Shown here: piece by piece, positions 7,788-16,967 of the stretch
Position numbering within the stretch: position 1 is the stretch's first letter
Layout: every line of letters begins with the position of its first letter
Source of the DNA: Methylobacterium sp. J-077
Lineage (GTDB): Bacteria > Pseudomonadota > Alphaproteobacteria > Rhizobiales > Beijerinckiaceae
DNA: 60,418 bases
NCBI RefSeq assembly: GCF_022829365.1
Contig: NZ_JAKSYJ010000222.1
Location: 1-60,418 of the forward strand
Reading direction: 5' to 3'
The notes under the pieces: model-generated
Seen by the model: only the letters and a program-made list of their open reading frames with translations
The model's database searches: none
Told to the model about the DNA's origin: nothing
Program-made: the position numbers and the translations under genes

Positions 7788-9023
7788 ATGCCCCGTCTGG
7801 TGATGAAATTCGGCGGCACCTCCGTCGCCAATGTCGAGCGCATCCGCAACGTGGCCCGCCACGTCGCCCGCGAGGTCGCGGCCGGCTACGAGGTCGCCGT
7901 GATCGTGTCGGCGATGTCCGGCAAGACCAACGAGCTGGTCGACTGGGTCAAGGACGCCAACCCGCTCTACGACCCGCGGGAATACGACGCCGTCGTCGCC
8001 TCGGGCGAGCTGGTCACCGCCGGCCTGCTGGCGGTCGCCCTGCAGAAGGACGGGATCAAGGCCCGCTCCTGGCAGGGCTGGCAGATCCCCGTGGTCACCT
8101 CGGACGCGCACGGCTCGGCCCGCATCGCCGAGATCGACCCGAAGAATCTCGAGGCGGGGTTCGCCAAGGGCGAGGTCGCGGTGATCGCCGGCTTCCAGGG
8201 CATCCACCCCGAGACCGGCCGGGTGACCACCCTCGGGCGCGGCGGCTCGGACACCTCGGCGGTGGCCGTGGCGGCCGCGATCCAGGCCGAGCGCTGCGAC
8301 ATCTACACGGACGTGGACGGGGTCTACACCACCGATCCGCGGATCGTGCCGAAGGCGAGGCGCATGGAGCGCGTGACCTTCGAGGAAATGCTGGAGATGG
8401 CGTCGCTCGGCGCCAAGGTGCTGCAGGTCCGCTCGGTGGAACTCGCCATGGTCCACCGGGTGCCGACCACGGTCCGATCCTCCTTCGATCCGCCGGACGC
8501 AGCGCGCCCGGGCACCCTCATCTGCGACGAGGACGATATCGTGGAACAGCAGATCATCACCGGGATCGCGTTCTCCCGGGACGAGGCGCAGATCACCCTG
8601 CGCAGGGTCAAGGACAGCCCCGGCGTGGCCGCCGCCATCTTCGGGCCGCTGGCGGATGCGAACATCAACGTCGACATGATCATCCAGACCGTGTCGGGCG
8701 ACCAGTCGACCACCGACATGACCTTCACCGTGCCGGCGGCCGAGTACGAGCGCACCCGGGCGATCCTCGACCAGGCCAGCCCGCAGATCGGCTATGCGCA
8801 GATCGAGGGCGCCACCGACGTGGTCAAGGTCTCGGCGATCGGCGTCGGGATGCGCAGCCACGCGGGTGTCGCCGCCAAGGCGTTCCGGGCGCTGGCCGAG
8901 AAGGGCATCAACATCCGCGCGATCACCACGTCGGAGATCAAGTTCTCCGTGCTGATCGACGCGGCCTATACGGAGCTTGCCGTGCGCACGCTCCACTCGC
9001 TATACGGCCTGGATCAGGCCTGA
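7788..9023 (+). CDS. lysC: Aspartate kinase
   Basis: Aspartate kinase makes aspartyl phosphate, committing aspartate to lysine, threonine and methionine synthesis. The 411-residue product begins MPRLVMKFGGTSVANVERI, with the 'KFGGTSV' nucleotide-binding signature. 'TTLGRGGSDTSAVA' and 'DIYTDVDGVYTTDPRIV' complete the kinase domain. Two ACT domains follow (about 265-411), so feedback regulation by amino acids is likely. The ATG at 7788 fits family N-termini; the longer open frame upstream is not coding in character. ptsP follows on the same strand after about 300 bases. Confidence 0.95.
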   Translation: MPRLVMKFGGTSVANVERIRNVARHVAREVAAGYEVAVIVSAMSGKTNELVDWVKDANPLYDPREYDAVVASGELVTAGLLAVALQKDGIKARSWQGWQIPVVTSDAHGSARIAEIDPKNLEAGFAKGEVAVIAGFQGIHPETGRVTTLGRGGSDTSAVAVAAAIQAERCDIYTDVDGVYTTDPRIVPKARRMERVTFEEMLEMASLGAKVLQVRSVELAMVHRVPTTVRSSFDPPDAARPGTLICDEDDIVEQQIITGIAFSRDEAQITLRRVKDSPGVAAAIFGPLADANINVDMIIQTVSGDQSTTDMTFTVPAAEYERTRAILDQASPQIGYAQIEGATDVVKVSAIGVGMRSHAGVAAKAFRALAEKGINIRAITTSEIKFSVLIDAAYTELAVRTLHSLYGLDQA

Positions 9024-9329
9024 GCCCGGAAGGGTTCAGATTAGCGCGTCGCTCGGCCGGAACGGATGCTGGTCCGGTGACGGGCGCGCCCTGAAACGAG
9101 GGCTGGGACAAGGGCCTGGAATCGTGTGCGATCGCAGGGCGATCGGGCGGGGTTTCGGGCGCCGATCGGGTGTCTTGAGCTAGAACAGTCGCGGGCCTTT
9201 CCGCAGAACCCGGGGATCGTCCGGGGGCTTGCGGTACGGTCCATCCGGCGCCGGCCGTTTCTCTGTTGGCGCCAAGGTTGCAGGGTGGTCGACGCCAAGG
9301 CCGCTCGCCGACGTTGGAACGACGAACCG
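9024..9329. other. Non-coding gap between lysC and ptsP
   Basis: The ptsP frame stays open upstream to 9126, but that part has no resemblance to the GAF domain start. I see no hairpin with a T-run, no RNA gene and no other credible ORF. It probably holds the ptsP promoter. Confidence 0.4.
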
Positions 9330-11591
9330 ATGCCCGCTGCGCCCGGAGGCCCGCGCCTGCTGCTGCGCCGCCTCCGCGAAGCGATGGCGGAGCCGGTCAG
9401 CCCCCAGGCACGCCTGGACCGCATCGTCGTGCTGATCGCCGCCAACGTGGTGGCCGAGGTCTGCTCGGTCTATGTCCTGCGGGACGACAACACCCTCGAG
9501 CTGTTCGCCACCGAGGGCCTCAACCGCGAGGCCGTGCACCAGACGCGCATGCATGCCGACGAGGGCCTCGTCGGCCTGATCGCCCGGACCGCCGAGCCGC
9601 TCTCCCTCTCGGACGCGCAGAACCATCCGGCCTTCTCCTACCGGCCGGAGACGGGGGAAGAGGCCTATCACGCCTTCCTGGGCGTGCCGCTGCTGCGGGC
9701 CGGCAACACGCTCGGCGTGCTCACCGTCCAGAACAAGACCTACCGGGTCTATTCCGAGGAGGAGATCGAAGCGCTCCAGACCACCGCGATGGTGCTCTCG
9801 GAGATGATCGCCTCGGGCGAGCTGGAGGGCCTGGCGCCCGATGCCGGCACCGCCGCCCGCCGCCCCGTCGTCGCCCGCGGTATCGCCCTGGCCGACGGCA
9901 TCGGACTGGGCCACGTCGTGCTGCACGAACCCCGCGTCGTCGTGAAGACGCTGATCGCCGAGAATGTCGAGCGCGAGGTCGCGCGGCTCGACGCGGCGAT
10001 CGAGGAGGTCCGGTCGGCCATCGACGCGCTGGTCGAGCGCGGCGACCGGATCGGCACCGCCGAATCGCGCGAGGTGCTGGAGACCGTGCGGATGTTCGCC
10101 CACGACAAGGGCTGGCTCCGGCGGATGCGCGAGGCCGTGGCCTCCGGACTGACCGCCGAGGCGGCGGTGGAGCGGGTGCAGTCGGACAACCGCGCTCGGA
10201 TGATGCGCCAGTCCGACCCGTATCTGCGCGAGCGCCTGCACGATCTCGACGACCTCGCCAACCGGCTGCTGCGCACGTTGACCGGGCCGGAGGCGGGCGG
10301 CACCGTCGTCCTGCCCGACAACGCCATCCTGGTGGCGCGCACGATGGGGCCGGCGGCGCTCCTCGACTACGATTCCTCGACGCTGCGCGGCATCGTGCTG
10401 GAGGAGGGCGGCCCCACCAGCCACGTCGCGATCGTCGCACGGGCGCTGGGGATCCCGGCGGTGGGCGAGGTCGAGAACGCCTCCGCCCTGTGCGATGCGG
10501 GCGATGCCATCATCGTCGATGGCGTCGCCGGCGAGGTCCATGTCCGGCCCGGCCCCGAGGTCGAGGCGGCCTATGCCGAGATGGTGCGGCTGCGCGCGCG
10601 CCGGCAGGAGCAGTACCGGGCGCTCCGCGACGTGCCGGCCCAGACGCGGGACGGCGTGCGGGTCGGCATGAACCTCAATGCCGGCCTGCTGGTCGATTTC
10701 AGCCACCTGCACGAGACCGGCGCCGAGGGCGTCGGCCTGTTCCGCACCGAATTGCAGTTCATGGTCGCCCAGCGGATGCCCTCGGCCGCAGAGCAGCAGG
10801 AACTCTACCGCAAGGTGTTCGCGGCCTCGGCCGGCAAGCCGGTGACGGTCCGTACCCTCGACATCGGCGGCGACAAGATCCTGCCCTACATGGCCAAGCT
10901 CGAGGAGGAGAACCCGGCGCTCGGCTGGCGGGCGATCCGGATCGGCCTCGACCGGCCGGCCTTGCTGCGGATGCAGTTGCGCGCCCTGCTGAAGGCCGCC
11001 GAGGGCGACCCGCTCAAGATCATGTTCCCGATGGTTGCCACCGTGGACGAGTTCGTCCGTGCCCGCGGCATCGTCGAGCGCGAGAAGGCCTATCTGCGCC
11101 GCCACGGCTATCAGCTTCCCACCGAGTGCAAGCTCGGCGCGATGGTCGAGGTGCCGTCGCTGCTGTTCCAGATCGACGAGATCGCGAAAGAGGCCGACTT
11201 CCTCTCGGTTGGCTCGAACGACCTGATGCAGTTCCTGTTCGCGGTCGACCGGGAGAACCGCCGGGTCGCCGACCGGTTCGACCCGCTCTGCGTCGCGGCC
11301 CTCCGCGCCTTCCGTCTGATCGCCGAGCGGGCCAACGCCGCCGGCTGTCCGGTGACGGTGTGCGGCGAGATCGGCGGCCGGCCCCTCGACGCGATGGCGC
11401 TGATCGGGCTGGGCTACCGCAGCCTGTCGATGTCGCCGGCCGCCATCGGCCCGGTCAAGGCGATGGTGCTCAGCCTCGATGCGGGCGCCATCACCGAGCT
11501 GATCGACACCGAGATGGCGCGGATGCACGACGGCGATTCCCTGCGCCCGGCGCTCGCCGCCTTCGCGCATGCCCACGGCGTACCTATCTAA
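9330..11591 (+). CDS. ptsP: Phosphoenolpyruvate-protein phosphotransferase (nitrogen PTS EI-Ntr)
   Basis: EI-Ntr takes phosphate from PEP and passes it to NPr, starting the regulatory nitrogen phosphotransfer chain. The 753 residues comprise an N-terminal GAF domain (about 25-165), a PEP-utiliser N domain, the phosphohistidine domain with 'GGPTSHVAIVARALGIPAVG' (active His 365) and a C-terminal TIM barrel. 'TLDIGGDKILPYM', 'GLFRTELQFM' and 'VTVCGEIGGRPLDAMALIGL' are PEP-site segments. The start at 9330 places GAF at the usual distance. The order lysC-ptsP-prfA is conserved in Rhizobiales. The GAF domain suggests sensing of a nitrogen metabolite such as glutamine. Confidence 0.93.
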   Translation: MPAAPGGPRLLLRRLREAMAEPVSPQARLDRIVVLIAANVVAEVCSVYVLRDDNTLELFATEGLNREAVHQTRMHADEGLVGLIARTAEPLSLSDAQNHPAFSYRPETGEEAYHAFLGVPLLRAGNTLGVLTVQNKTYRVYSEEEIEALQTTAMVLSEMIASGELEGLAPDAGTAARRPVVARGIALADGIGLGHVVLHEPRVVVKTLIAENVEREVARLDAAIEEVRSAIDALVERGDRIGTAESREVLETVRMFAHDKGWLRRMREAVASGLTAEAAVERVQSDNRARMMRQSDPYLRERLHDLDDLANRLLRTLTGPEAGGTVVLPDNAILVARTMGPAALLDYDSSTLRGIVLEEGGPTSHVAIVARALGIPAVGEVENASALCDAGDAIIVDGVAGEVHVRPGPEVEAAYAEMVRLRARRQEQYRALRDVPAQTRDGVRVGMNLNAGLLVDFSHLHETGAEGVGLFRTELQFMVAQRMPSAAEQQELYRKVFAASAGKPVTVRTLDIGGDKILPYMAKLEEENPALGWRAIRIGLDRPALLRMQLRALLKAAEGDPLKIMFPMVATVDEFVRARGIVEREKAYLRRHGYQLPTECKLGAMVEVPSLLFQIDEIAKEADFLSVGSNDLMQFLFAVDRENRRVADRFDPLCVAALRAFRLIAERANAAGCPVTVCGEIGGRPLDAMALIGLGYRSLSMSPAAIGPVKAMVLSLDAGAITELIDTEMARMHDGDSLRPALAAFAHAHGVPI

Positions 11592-11815
11592 CCCGCAAGC
11601 GACCCTTGCCGAAGGTTCGGCCGGAGTTGTACGGCAGGGCCGCGGCGATTTCGGTCGATGCGCCGCGGCGTCCGCTCTCGAACGAGCGCCGTGTGTCGAA
11701 TAGGGGGAGCTTTGTTGCCGCGTCGGTCAGCCTTCCGAGTCCGCGCTTCAACCTCTGAGACGAGACCCCGCCCGGCCCGGAACGTCGTGCGCAAAAACCT
11801 GCAGAAACACGGGCG

Positions 11816-12901
11816 ATGATCCCCTTTCCCACCGAGCGCCTCGACGCCATCCTGGCGCGGCACGAATTCGTCACCGCGCAGCTCGCCACGGGCGAAGGTG
11901 AATCCGAGACCGTGATCCAGCTCTCCCGGGAGCTGTCCGACCTCGACCCCGTGGTGGACGCGATCCGCACCTACCGCGCAGCGCTCGCGAACCTTTCGGA
12001 TCTCGAGGCGATGATCGACGAGCCGGGCACCGATCCGGAGATGCGCGCGCTGGCCGCCGACGAGAAGCCGGAAGCCCAGGAGCGGCTCGAAGGGGCGCAT
12101 CGGGCGCTCCAACTCATGCTGCTACCCAAGGATGCCGCCGACGAGAAGAGCGCGATCCTGGAAGTCCGCGCCGGCACTGGCGGCGACGAGGCGGCCCTGT
12201 TCGCCGGCGACCTGTTCCGGATGTACGCGAAATACGCCGAGTCGAAGGGCTGGCGGGTCGAGGTGATCTCCGAGAGCGAGGGCACGGTCGGCGGCTTCCG
12301 CGAGGTCGTGGCCGAGGTGAAGGGCAAGGGCGTGTTCGCGCGCCTGAAGTTCGAGAGCGGCGCACACCGGGTGCAGCGGGTGCCCGACACCGAGACGCAG
12401 GGGCGCATCCACACCTCGGCGGCCACCGTGGCGGTGCTGCCGGAAGCCGAGGAGGTCGACATCACCGTCAACGACGCCGACCTGAAGATCGATACGATGC
12501 GCGCCCAGGGCGCGGGCGGACAGCACGTCAACAAGACCGAGTCGGCGATCCGCATCACCCACCTGCCAACCGGCATCGTGGTGTTCGTCCAGGAGGAGCG
12601 CTCGCAGCACAAGAACCGCGCCCGCGCCATGTCGCTCTTGCGCGCCCGGCTCTACGACGCCGAGCGGACCGCCAAGGATTCCGCCCGCGCCGCCGACCGG
12701 CGGGCGCAGGTCGGGTCCGGCGACCGCAGCGAGCGGATCCGCACCTATAACTTCCCGCAGGGCCGGGTGACCGACCACCGGATCAACCTGACCCTCTACA
12801 AGCTGGAGGAGGTCATGGCCGGTACCGCGCTCGACGAGGTGGTCGACGCCCTGATCACCGAGCACCAAGCCGAGCTCCTGGCCGCCGAGGGCATGGCCTG
12901 A
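11816..12901 (+). CDS. prfA: Peptide chain release factor 1
   Basis: RF1 recognises UAA and UAG stop codons and triggers release of the finished peptide. The 361 residues include the catalytic 'GAGGQHVNKTESAIR' loop, with GGQ glutamine at about residue 236. 'AGTGGDEAALFAGDLFRMY' and 'FESGAHRVQRVP' are further family blocks. prmC, which methylates that glutamine, begins seven bases after the stop, so enzyme and substrate are made from one transcript. Because RF1 reads UAG, its presence fits ordinary use of amber stops in this genome. Confidence 0.96.
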   Translation: MIPFPTERLDAILARHEFVTAQLATGEGESETVIQLSRELSDLDPVVDAIRTYRAALANLSDLEAMIDEPGTDPEMRALAADEKPEAQERLEGAHRALQLMLLPKDAADEKSAILEVRAGTGGDEAALFAGDLFRMYAKYAESKGWRVEVISESEGTVGGFREVVAEVKGKGVFARLKFESGAHRVQRVPDTETQGRIHTSAATVAVLPEAEEVDITVNDADLKIDTMRAQGAGGQHVNKTESAIRITHLPTGIVVFVQEERSQHKNRARAMSLLRARLYDAERTAKDSARAADRRAQVGSGDRSERIRTYNFPQGRVTDHRINLTLYKLEEVMAGTALDEVVDALITEHQAELLAAEGMA

Positions 12902-12908
12902 GCGGATC

Positions 12909-13802
12909 ATGACGGCGGAGACCAGCCAGGGCCTGTCGCGCCGGGCGGCCCTGCGCCGGGGCACAGCCGTGCTGAGCGCGGGCGGCATCGCGGAGGCCGC
13001 GGGCGACGCGCGCTTCCTGATGCTGGGCGTCCTCGACTTCGAGACCCGCGACCTCCTGCTCGACGGCGAGAAAACCCTCGGCGCGGACGAGGCGAAAAGC
13101 CTCGACGCGGCCCTGGCGCGGCGGCTGTCGGGGGAGCCGGTGGCCCGTATCCTCGGAACCTGGGAGTTTTGGGGGTTGCCGTTCCGGCTGACGCCGGAGA
13201 CGCTGGTCCCACGCCCCGATACGGAGATTCTCGTCGAAGCGGCTCTGGCGTCCGTGCCGGACCGGACCGCGCCCCTGCGCTGCCTCGATCTCGGCACCGG
13301 CTCCGGCTGCATCTTGGTGGCGTTGCTGAGCGAGTGTCCGAACGCCTCCGGAATCGGTCTCGACCGTTCATTGGGCGCCCTGCGCATGGCACGGTACAAC
13401 GCCACGGTGAACGGGCTCGGCGCCCGGGCGACCTTCGCGGCTGGGGATTGGTGCGACGCCGTCCAAGGCAGTTTCGACCTCGTGGTCTCGAACCCGCCCT
13501 ACATCGCGCGCGACATCATCCGGCACTTGGACCGCGACGTCCGCCTGCACGATCCGCGCGCGGCCCTCGACGGCGGTCCGGACGGGCTCGACGCCTATCG
13601 ACGGATCCTCAAGGGCGTTCGGGCCGCCGATCTGCTCGCACCGGGCGGGTCGCTCCTGTTCGAGATCGGCTACGATCAGGCCGATGCCGTGCGCGCCCTC
13701 GCGCGAGCCGCGGGCTTCGCGGATCGTGGACTCACGCGGGATCTCGCCGGCCATGACCGGGTGCTGGTGTTCGGCCTTTCATCCGGCCACACGGATGCCT
13801 AG
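12909..13802 (+). CDS. prmC: Release factor glutamine methyltransferase
   Basis: PrmC N5-methylates the GGQ glutamine of release factors. The 297-residue protein has an N-terminal helical substrate-binding domain, then a Rossmann methyltransferase domain with motif I 'CLDLGTGSGCILVALL' and catalytic 'NPPYI' at about residues 195-199. 'GGPDGLDAYRRIL' is a further PrmC mark. The first 30 residues are Ala-rich, so a slightly later start is possible. It follows prfA by seven bases. Confidence 0.92.
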   Translation: MTAETSQGLSRRAALRRGTAVLSAGGIAEAAGDARFLMLGVLDFETRDLLLDGEKTLGADEAKSLDAALARRLSGEPVARILGTWEFWGLPFRLTPETLVPRPDTEILVEAALASVPDRTAPLRCLDLGTGSGCILVALLSECPNASGIGLDRSLGALRMARYNATVNGLGARATFAAGDWCDAVQGSFDLVVSNPPYIARDIIRHLDRDVRLHDPRAALDGGPDGLDAYRRILKGVRAADLLAPGGSLLFEIGYDQADAVRALARAAGFADRGLTRDLAGHDRVLVFGLSSGHTDA

Positions 13803-14197
13803 ATCCGGCACCACGATCGATGCGTTGAGAAAATGCTTGTTGCATCTCTTTGGGAACGCTAGAGTCCGCTTGAAGATCGCGAACGGTTCGTTAAGACGGA
13901 CTCCTATAGGTCGGCGATGATCTTTGGTCGCTGGTTGGTTCGCTGATCCCCCGTACCGTTGGACTGGAGCGCGCGTGTGAATGCGCGGCGGTCCGACAGC
14001 ACTCGAACCTGACAATCGACTGGTTTCTGGCGTCTGGCCCGGACGCGCGGTGCGAGGGATGGTCAGGCAGGCGCGCGGACCGCGGAGCGGTCGGATGCGC
14101 GGCTTCACCGGGTGCATTTGGCCGGAGCGCGTCTCAAGATCGACGCCGGACGCCCCGAAGAACTGTCGTTTGCGTGAACGAGGGTCACTGAAGACCG
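13803..14197. other. Intergenic region with inverted repeat, prmC to DUF4167 gene
   Basis: No credible ORF or RNA gene. An inverted repeat pairs 13862-13868 (GAGTCCG) with 13897-13903 (CGGACTC), close enough to prmC to be part of its 3' end. The remainder is probably the promoter and leader of the DUF4167 gene. Confidence 0.4.
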
Positions 14198-15388
14198 ATG
14201 AGACCAAACCAGAATCGACGGATGCGCGGCCGCAACCGGCCCAAAGGTCCGAACCCGCTGACGCGCTCGTACGAATCCAACGGCCCCGACGTCAAAATCC
14301 GCGGCACCGCGCAGCATATCGCCGACAAGTACGCCCAGCTCGCCCGCGACGCGCAGGCGGCCGGCGATCCCGTGGCAGCGGAGAACTATTTCCAGCACGG
14401 CGAACACTACTTCCGGATCGTCTCCGGCGCCCAGGAGCAGACCCGCCCGGCCAATACCGGCGGATATGCCAGTCGTTCCTACGAGGACGACATGGACGAG
14501 GGGGACGACGAGGGCCAGGGCAACGGTTCCGGCCAGAATGGCCACGCCTATAACGGCTACGACGACAGCGATCTCGGCCAGCAGCCGCAGCCCTACGAGA
14601 TGCGCCAGGACACGAACCAGGACAGCCGCCAGCAGGGCCGCGACCGGTTCCAGAACCGCGACCAGCGCCGGTTCGACAACAACGGCCGCCAGGATTACCG
14701 GCGCCAGGACCAGCCCCGGCAGGATTACCAGCGCCCGGATTCCCAGAGGCAGGATTCCCAGAGGCAGGACTCGCAGCGTCAGGATTATCAGCGTCCGGAC
14801 TACCGTCAGGATCGCCAGGATAATCGGCAAGAGAACCGCCAAGAGAACCGGCAGGACGGGCGCCAGGATTACGGGCGCCAGGATTACCGGCAGGATCGCC
14901 AGGACAACCGGCAAGAGAGCCGCCAAGAGAACCGGCAGGACAATCGCGGCGACCAGAACCGCTACGAGTCCGGCCGTTCCGACACCGGGCGGCCGGATAC
15001 CCGGCAGCCGGAGAACCGGCAGGACGTTCGGCAGGATGTGCGCTCGGACGAGCGCCAGCCGCGTCGGGCCGAGACCCGGAACGAGGCGGCCCCCCGCAGC
15101 GAGACGCCGCGCCAGGCCGAGCCCGCGCCCCGTCGCGAGCGTCGTCGGGAAGCGGTCGCGGCTCCGGTCACCGCCGAGGATCCGGCCAGCCTGCCGGCCT
15201 TCCTGATGGCGCCGACCCGTCCGGTAGCGGCGACAACCCCCGTCGAGCAGCCGTCCGTCCCCGCGGTCGAGACCGCCGCCGAGGAAGCACCCGTGAAGCC
15301 GCGTCGCCGTCGCCGGCCGCGCTTCGACGGCATCGCTTCGGAAGAGGGCGAGGCGCGGACACCCGCCGAGGACGCACCGACCGAGTAG
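14198..15388 (+). CDS. DUF4167 protein with Q/R/D-rich disordered repeat tail
   Basis: The N-terminal 90 residues match DUF4167 ('GRNRPKGPNPLTRSYESNGP', then 'AENYFQHGEHYFRI'), a small helical domain common in Rhizobiales. Residues about 125-270 are low complexity, built from short units such as QDYRR, QDSQR and DNRQE, with charges of both signs and almost no hydrophobic residues. The last part is Pro/Ala/Arg-rich and ends in an acidic segment after 'PRRRRRPRFDG'. The composition suggests RNA binding or condensate behaviour, which is inference. A strong terminator follows the stop. Confidence 0.85.
   Translation: MRPNQNRRMRGRNRPKGPNPLTRSYESNGPDVKIRGTAQHIADKYAQLARDAQAAGDPVAAENYFQHGEHYFRIVSGAQEQTRPANTGGYASRSYEDDMDEGDDEGQGNGSGQNGHAYNGYDDSDLGQQPQPYEMRQDTNQDSRQQGRDRFQNRDQRRFDNNGRQDYRRQDQPRQDYQRPDSQRQDSQRQDSQRQDYQRPDYRQDRQDNRQENRQENRQDGRQDYGRQDYRQDRQDNRQESRQENRQDNRGDQNRYESGRSDTGRPDTRQPENRQDVRQDVRSDERQPRRAETRNEAAPRSETPRQAEPAPRRERRREAVAAPVTAEDPASLPAFLMAPTRPVAATTPVEQPSVPAVETAAEEAPVKPRRRRRPRFDGIASEEGEARTPAEDAPTE
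14722..14948 (+). repeat. In-frame tandem repeats in the DUF4167 gene
   Basis: 15-base units encoding QDSQR-like pentapeptides lie at about 14722-14800. A longer near-identical segment (14801-14864) recurs 84 bases later (14885-14948). All periods are multiples of three, so copy number can change without breaking the frame. Confidence 0.75.
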
Positions 15389-15413
15389 GCCGGAGCGCCA
15401 CGGCGGTTTGAAA

Positions 15414-15447
15414 AGAGCCGCCCCGGGAAACCGGGGCGGCTCTTTTT
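15414..15447. terminator. Bidirectional intrinsic terminator
   Basis: 15414-15426 (AGAGCCGCCCCGG) pairs with 15431-15443 around a GAAA tetraloop. Five T follow on the plus strand and four A precede, so it can end both the DUF4167 gene and the converging minus-strand operon. Confidence 0.92.
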
Positions 15448-15469
15448 CGCGCGCCGCGCGGCCCGACAA

Positions 15470-16225
15470 TCAGCCCCCTGAGGCCCGCCAATCCGGATAG
15501 GCGTGGACCCGGTGGATCAGGCGGCGACGCCGGCCGATCTCGCCGAACGGGGCGATCTGCCAGTCCCAGGCCTCGGCCGGCTTCGGAAGCGCCACGCCGA
15601 ACATCAGGTCGTGGCTGTCGGTGACCCCGCCAGCCCGGTCCTCCTCGCGCTGCACCGTATCGGTGATCAGGCAGACCCGTCCGGTCCCGGCGGCCAGCCG
15701 GTCGAGGGCGGCGAGATGGGTCTCGACGATCTGCGTTCCGAGCCGCGGCGGCGCCTCCCGTCCGCGGGCCTCATAGGCCTCGATCGGAACGATCGGCAGC
15801 TGCGACAGGAGGTTGGCCGAGACGATCAGGTCGGCTTCCGCGCAGATCCTCCACAGGTCGGGATCGGTCAGCCCGGCGCTGATCTCGGCGGTCACGAGCG
15901 CGGCGGTGCGGTGCGGCCGCGCCGCCAGCCGCGCCGGCCAGGGATGCACCGCGTCGACCAGGGTCACCCGCTCGAACAGGCCCGCGAGGGCGTCGAGCGG
16001 CACGTCGTCGAGGAGCCCTGAGCCCAGCACCACAGCCGAACCCCGTCGTGCCGTCGCCTCGGCGGCCGCGAGGATCACGCCGCGCGCCCGGGTGAGGTGC
16101 GGCGCCCAGGCCGCGCGGCAGCGGCGCGACCGGGCGTGGAGCAGGCCGCTCTGGCGAACATAGCCGAGCCGGCGCAGGTGCAGCGGCGCGGGATTGACCA
16201 GCGACAGCGCCCACTCGACCAGCAT
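15470..16225 (-). CDS. Conserved unknown protein, methyltransferase-like fold suspected
   Basis: The 251-residue product is the last gene of a three-gene minus-strand operon (ppx/gppA, rlmE, this gene; ten bases after rlmE). I do not recognise a named family. 'GSAVVLGSGLLDDVPL' followed by 'VTLVDAVHPWPARLA' has the spacing of SAM-binding motif I and the acidic end of strand 2, and 'ADLIVSANLLSQLP' resembles motif IV. A class I methyltransferase-like fold is therefore plausible. The neighbouring RNA methyltransferase gives no direct functional link. Confidence 0.7.
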   Translation of the reverse strand: MLVEWALSLVNPAPLHLRRLGYVRQSGLLHARSRRCRAAWAPHLTRARGVILAAAEATARRGSAVVLGSGLLDDVPLDALAGLFERVTLVDAVHPWPARLAARPHRTAALVTAEISAGLTDPDLWRICAEADLIVSANLLSQLPIVPIEAYEARGREAPPRLGTQIVETHLAALDRLAAGTGRVCLITDTVQREEDRAGGVTDSHDLMFGVALPKPAEAWDWQIAPFGEIGRRRRLIHRVHAYPDWRASGG

Positions 16226-16235
16226 CGGGTCCGGC

Positions 16236-16967
16236 TCAGGCCTCGTCCGCAGCCGCTGCGGCAGCCCGGGCCGCCGCGCTGCGATAGCCGGTGGCCAGCA
16301 CGTAGAGCTCGCTCGAATCGGACCGGCTGGCGGCCGGCTTCACGTGGCGCACGGCGGTGAAGTCCCGCTTCAGATCGGCGAGAAGGGCGTTCTCGGTGCC
16401 GCCCTGCAGCACCTTGGCGAGATAGGCCCCGCCGGGGCCGAGGATCTCGCGGGCGAACTCGGCCGCGGTCTCGGCGAGCCCGATGATCCGCAGATGGTCC
16501 GTCTTCTTGTGGCCGGTGGCGTTGGCGGCCATGTCGGACAGGACGATATCGGCCGGACCGCCGAGCAGAGCGGTGAGCCGGGCCGGCGCCTCGGGATCGA
16601 GGAAGTCGAGGGTGATGAACTCGACCCCCGGCATCGGCTCGATCTCCAGCAGATCGATGCCGACGACGCGGCCCGTGGCCCCGACGATCCGCGCCGCGAC
16701 CTGCGACCAGCCGCCGGGCGCCGCACCGAGATCGACCACCCGCTGGCCGGGCTTGAGCAGCTTGTAGCGCTCGTCGATCTCGATCAGCTTGTAGGCCGCG
16801 CGGGAGCGATAGCCCTCGCGCTTGGCCCGGGCGACGTAGGGATCGTTGAGCTGGCGCTCCAGCCACCGCTTCTGCGACAGGGTCCGGCCGCGCCCGGTCT
16901 TCACCCGCTGCTTGAGATCGCCGCGCACGCCCCCGGTGGAGCCCGCGCCGCCGCGCCGGTCGCTCAT
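16236..16967 (-). CDS. rlmE: 23S rRNA (uridine-2'-O-) methyltransferase RlmE
   Basis: RlmE (FtsJ/RrmJ) 2'-O-methylates U2552 in the A loop of 23S rRNA. The ATG chosen gives 243 residues starting MSDRRGGAGSTGGVRGDLKQ; the larger open frame upstream is an antisense artefact. 'RSRAAYKLIEIDERY' and 'VVDLGAAPGGWSQVAARIVG' are the catalytic-Lys and SAM segments, 'VLSDMAANATGHKKTDH' holds the catalytic Asp, and 'GGAYLAKVLQGG' has the second Lys. Its start overlaps the upstream phosphatase stop by four bases. Confidence 0.95.
   Translation of the reverse strand: MSDRRGGAGSTGGVRGDLKQRVKTGRGRTLSQKRWLERQLNDPYVARAKREGYRSRAAYKLIEIDERYKLLKPGQRVVDLGAAPGGWSQVAARIVGATGRVVGIDLLEIEPMPGVEFITLDFLDPEAPARLTALLGGPADIVLSDMAANATGHKKTDHLRIIGLAETAAEFAREILGPGGAYLAKVLQGGTENALLADLKRDFTAVRHVKPAASRSDSSELYVLATGYRSAAARAAAAAADEA

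Noticed and set aside
9180..11576. 798-codon minus-strand ORF opposite ptsP
   Set aside because: No domain, no ribosome-binding site, composition is the mirror of ptsP codons.
14722..14948. CRISPR-like array
   Set aside because: Repeats are short, contiguous, in frame within the DUF4167 gene and have no spacers.
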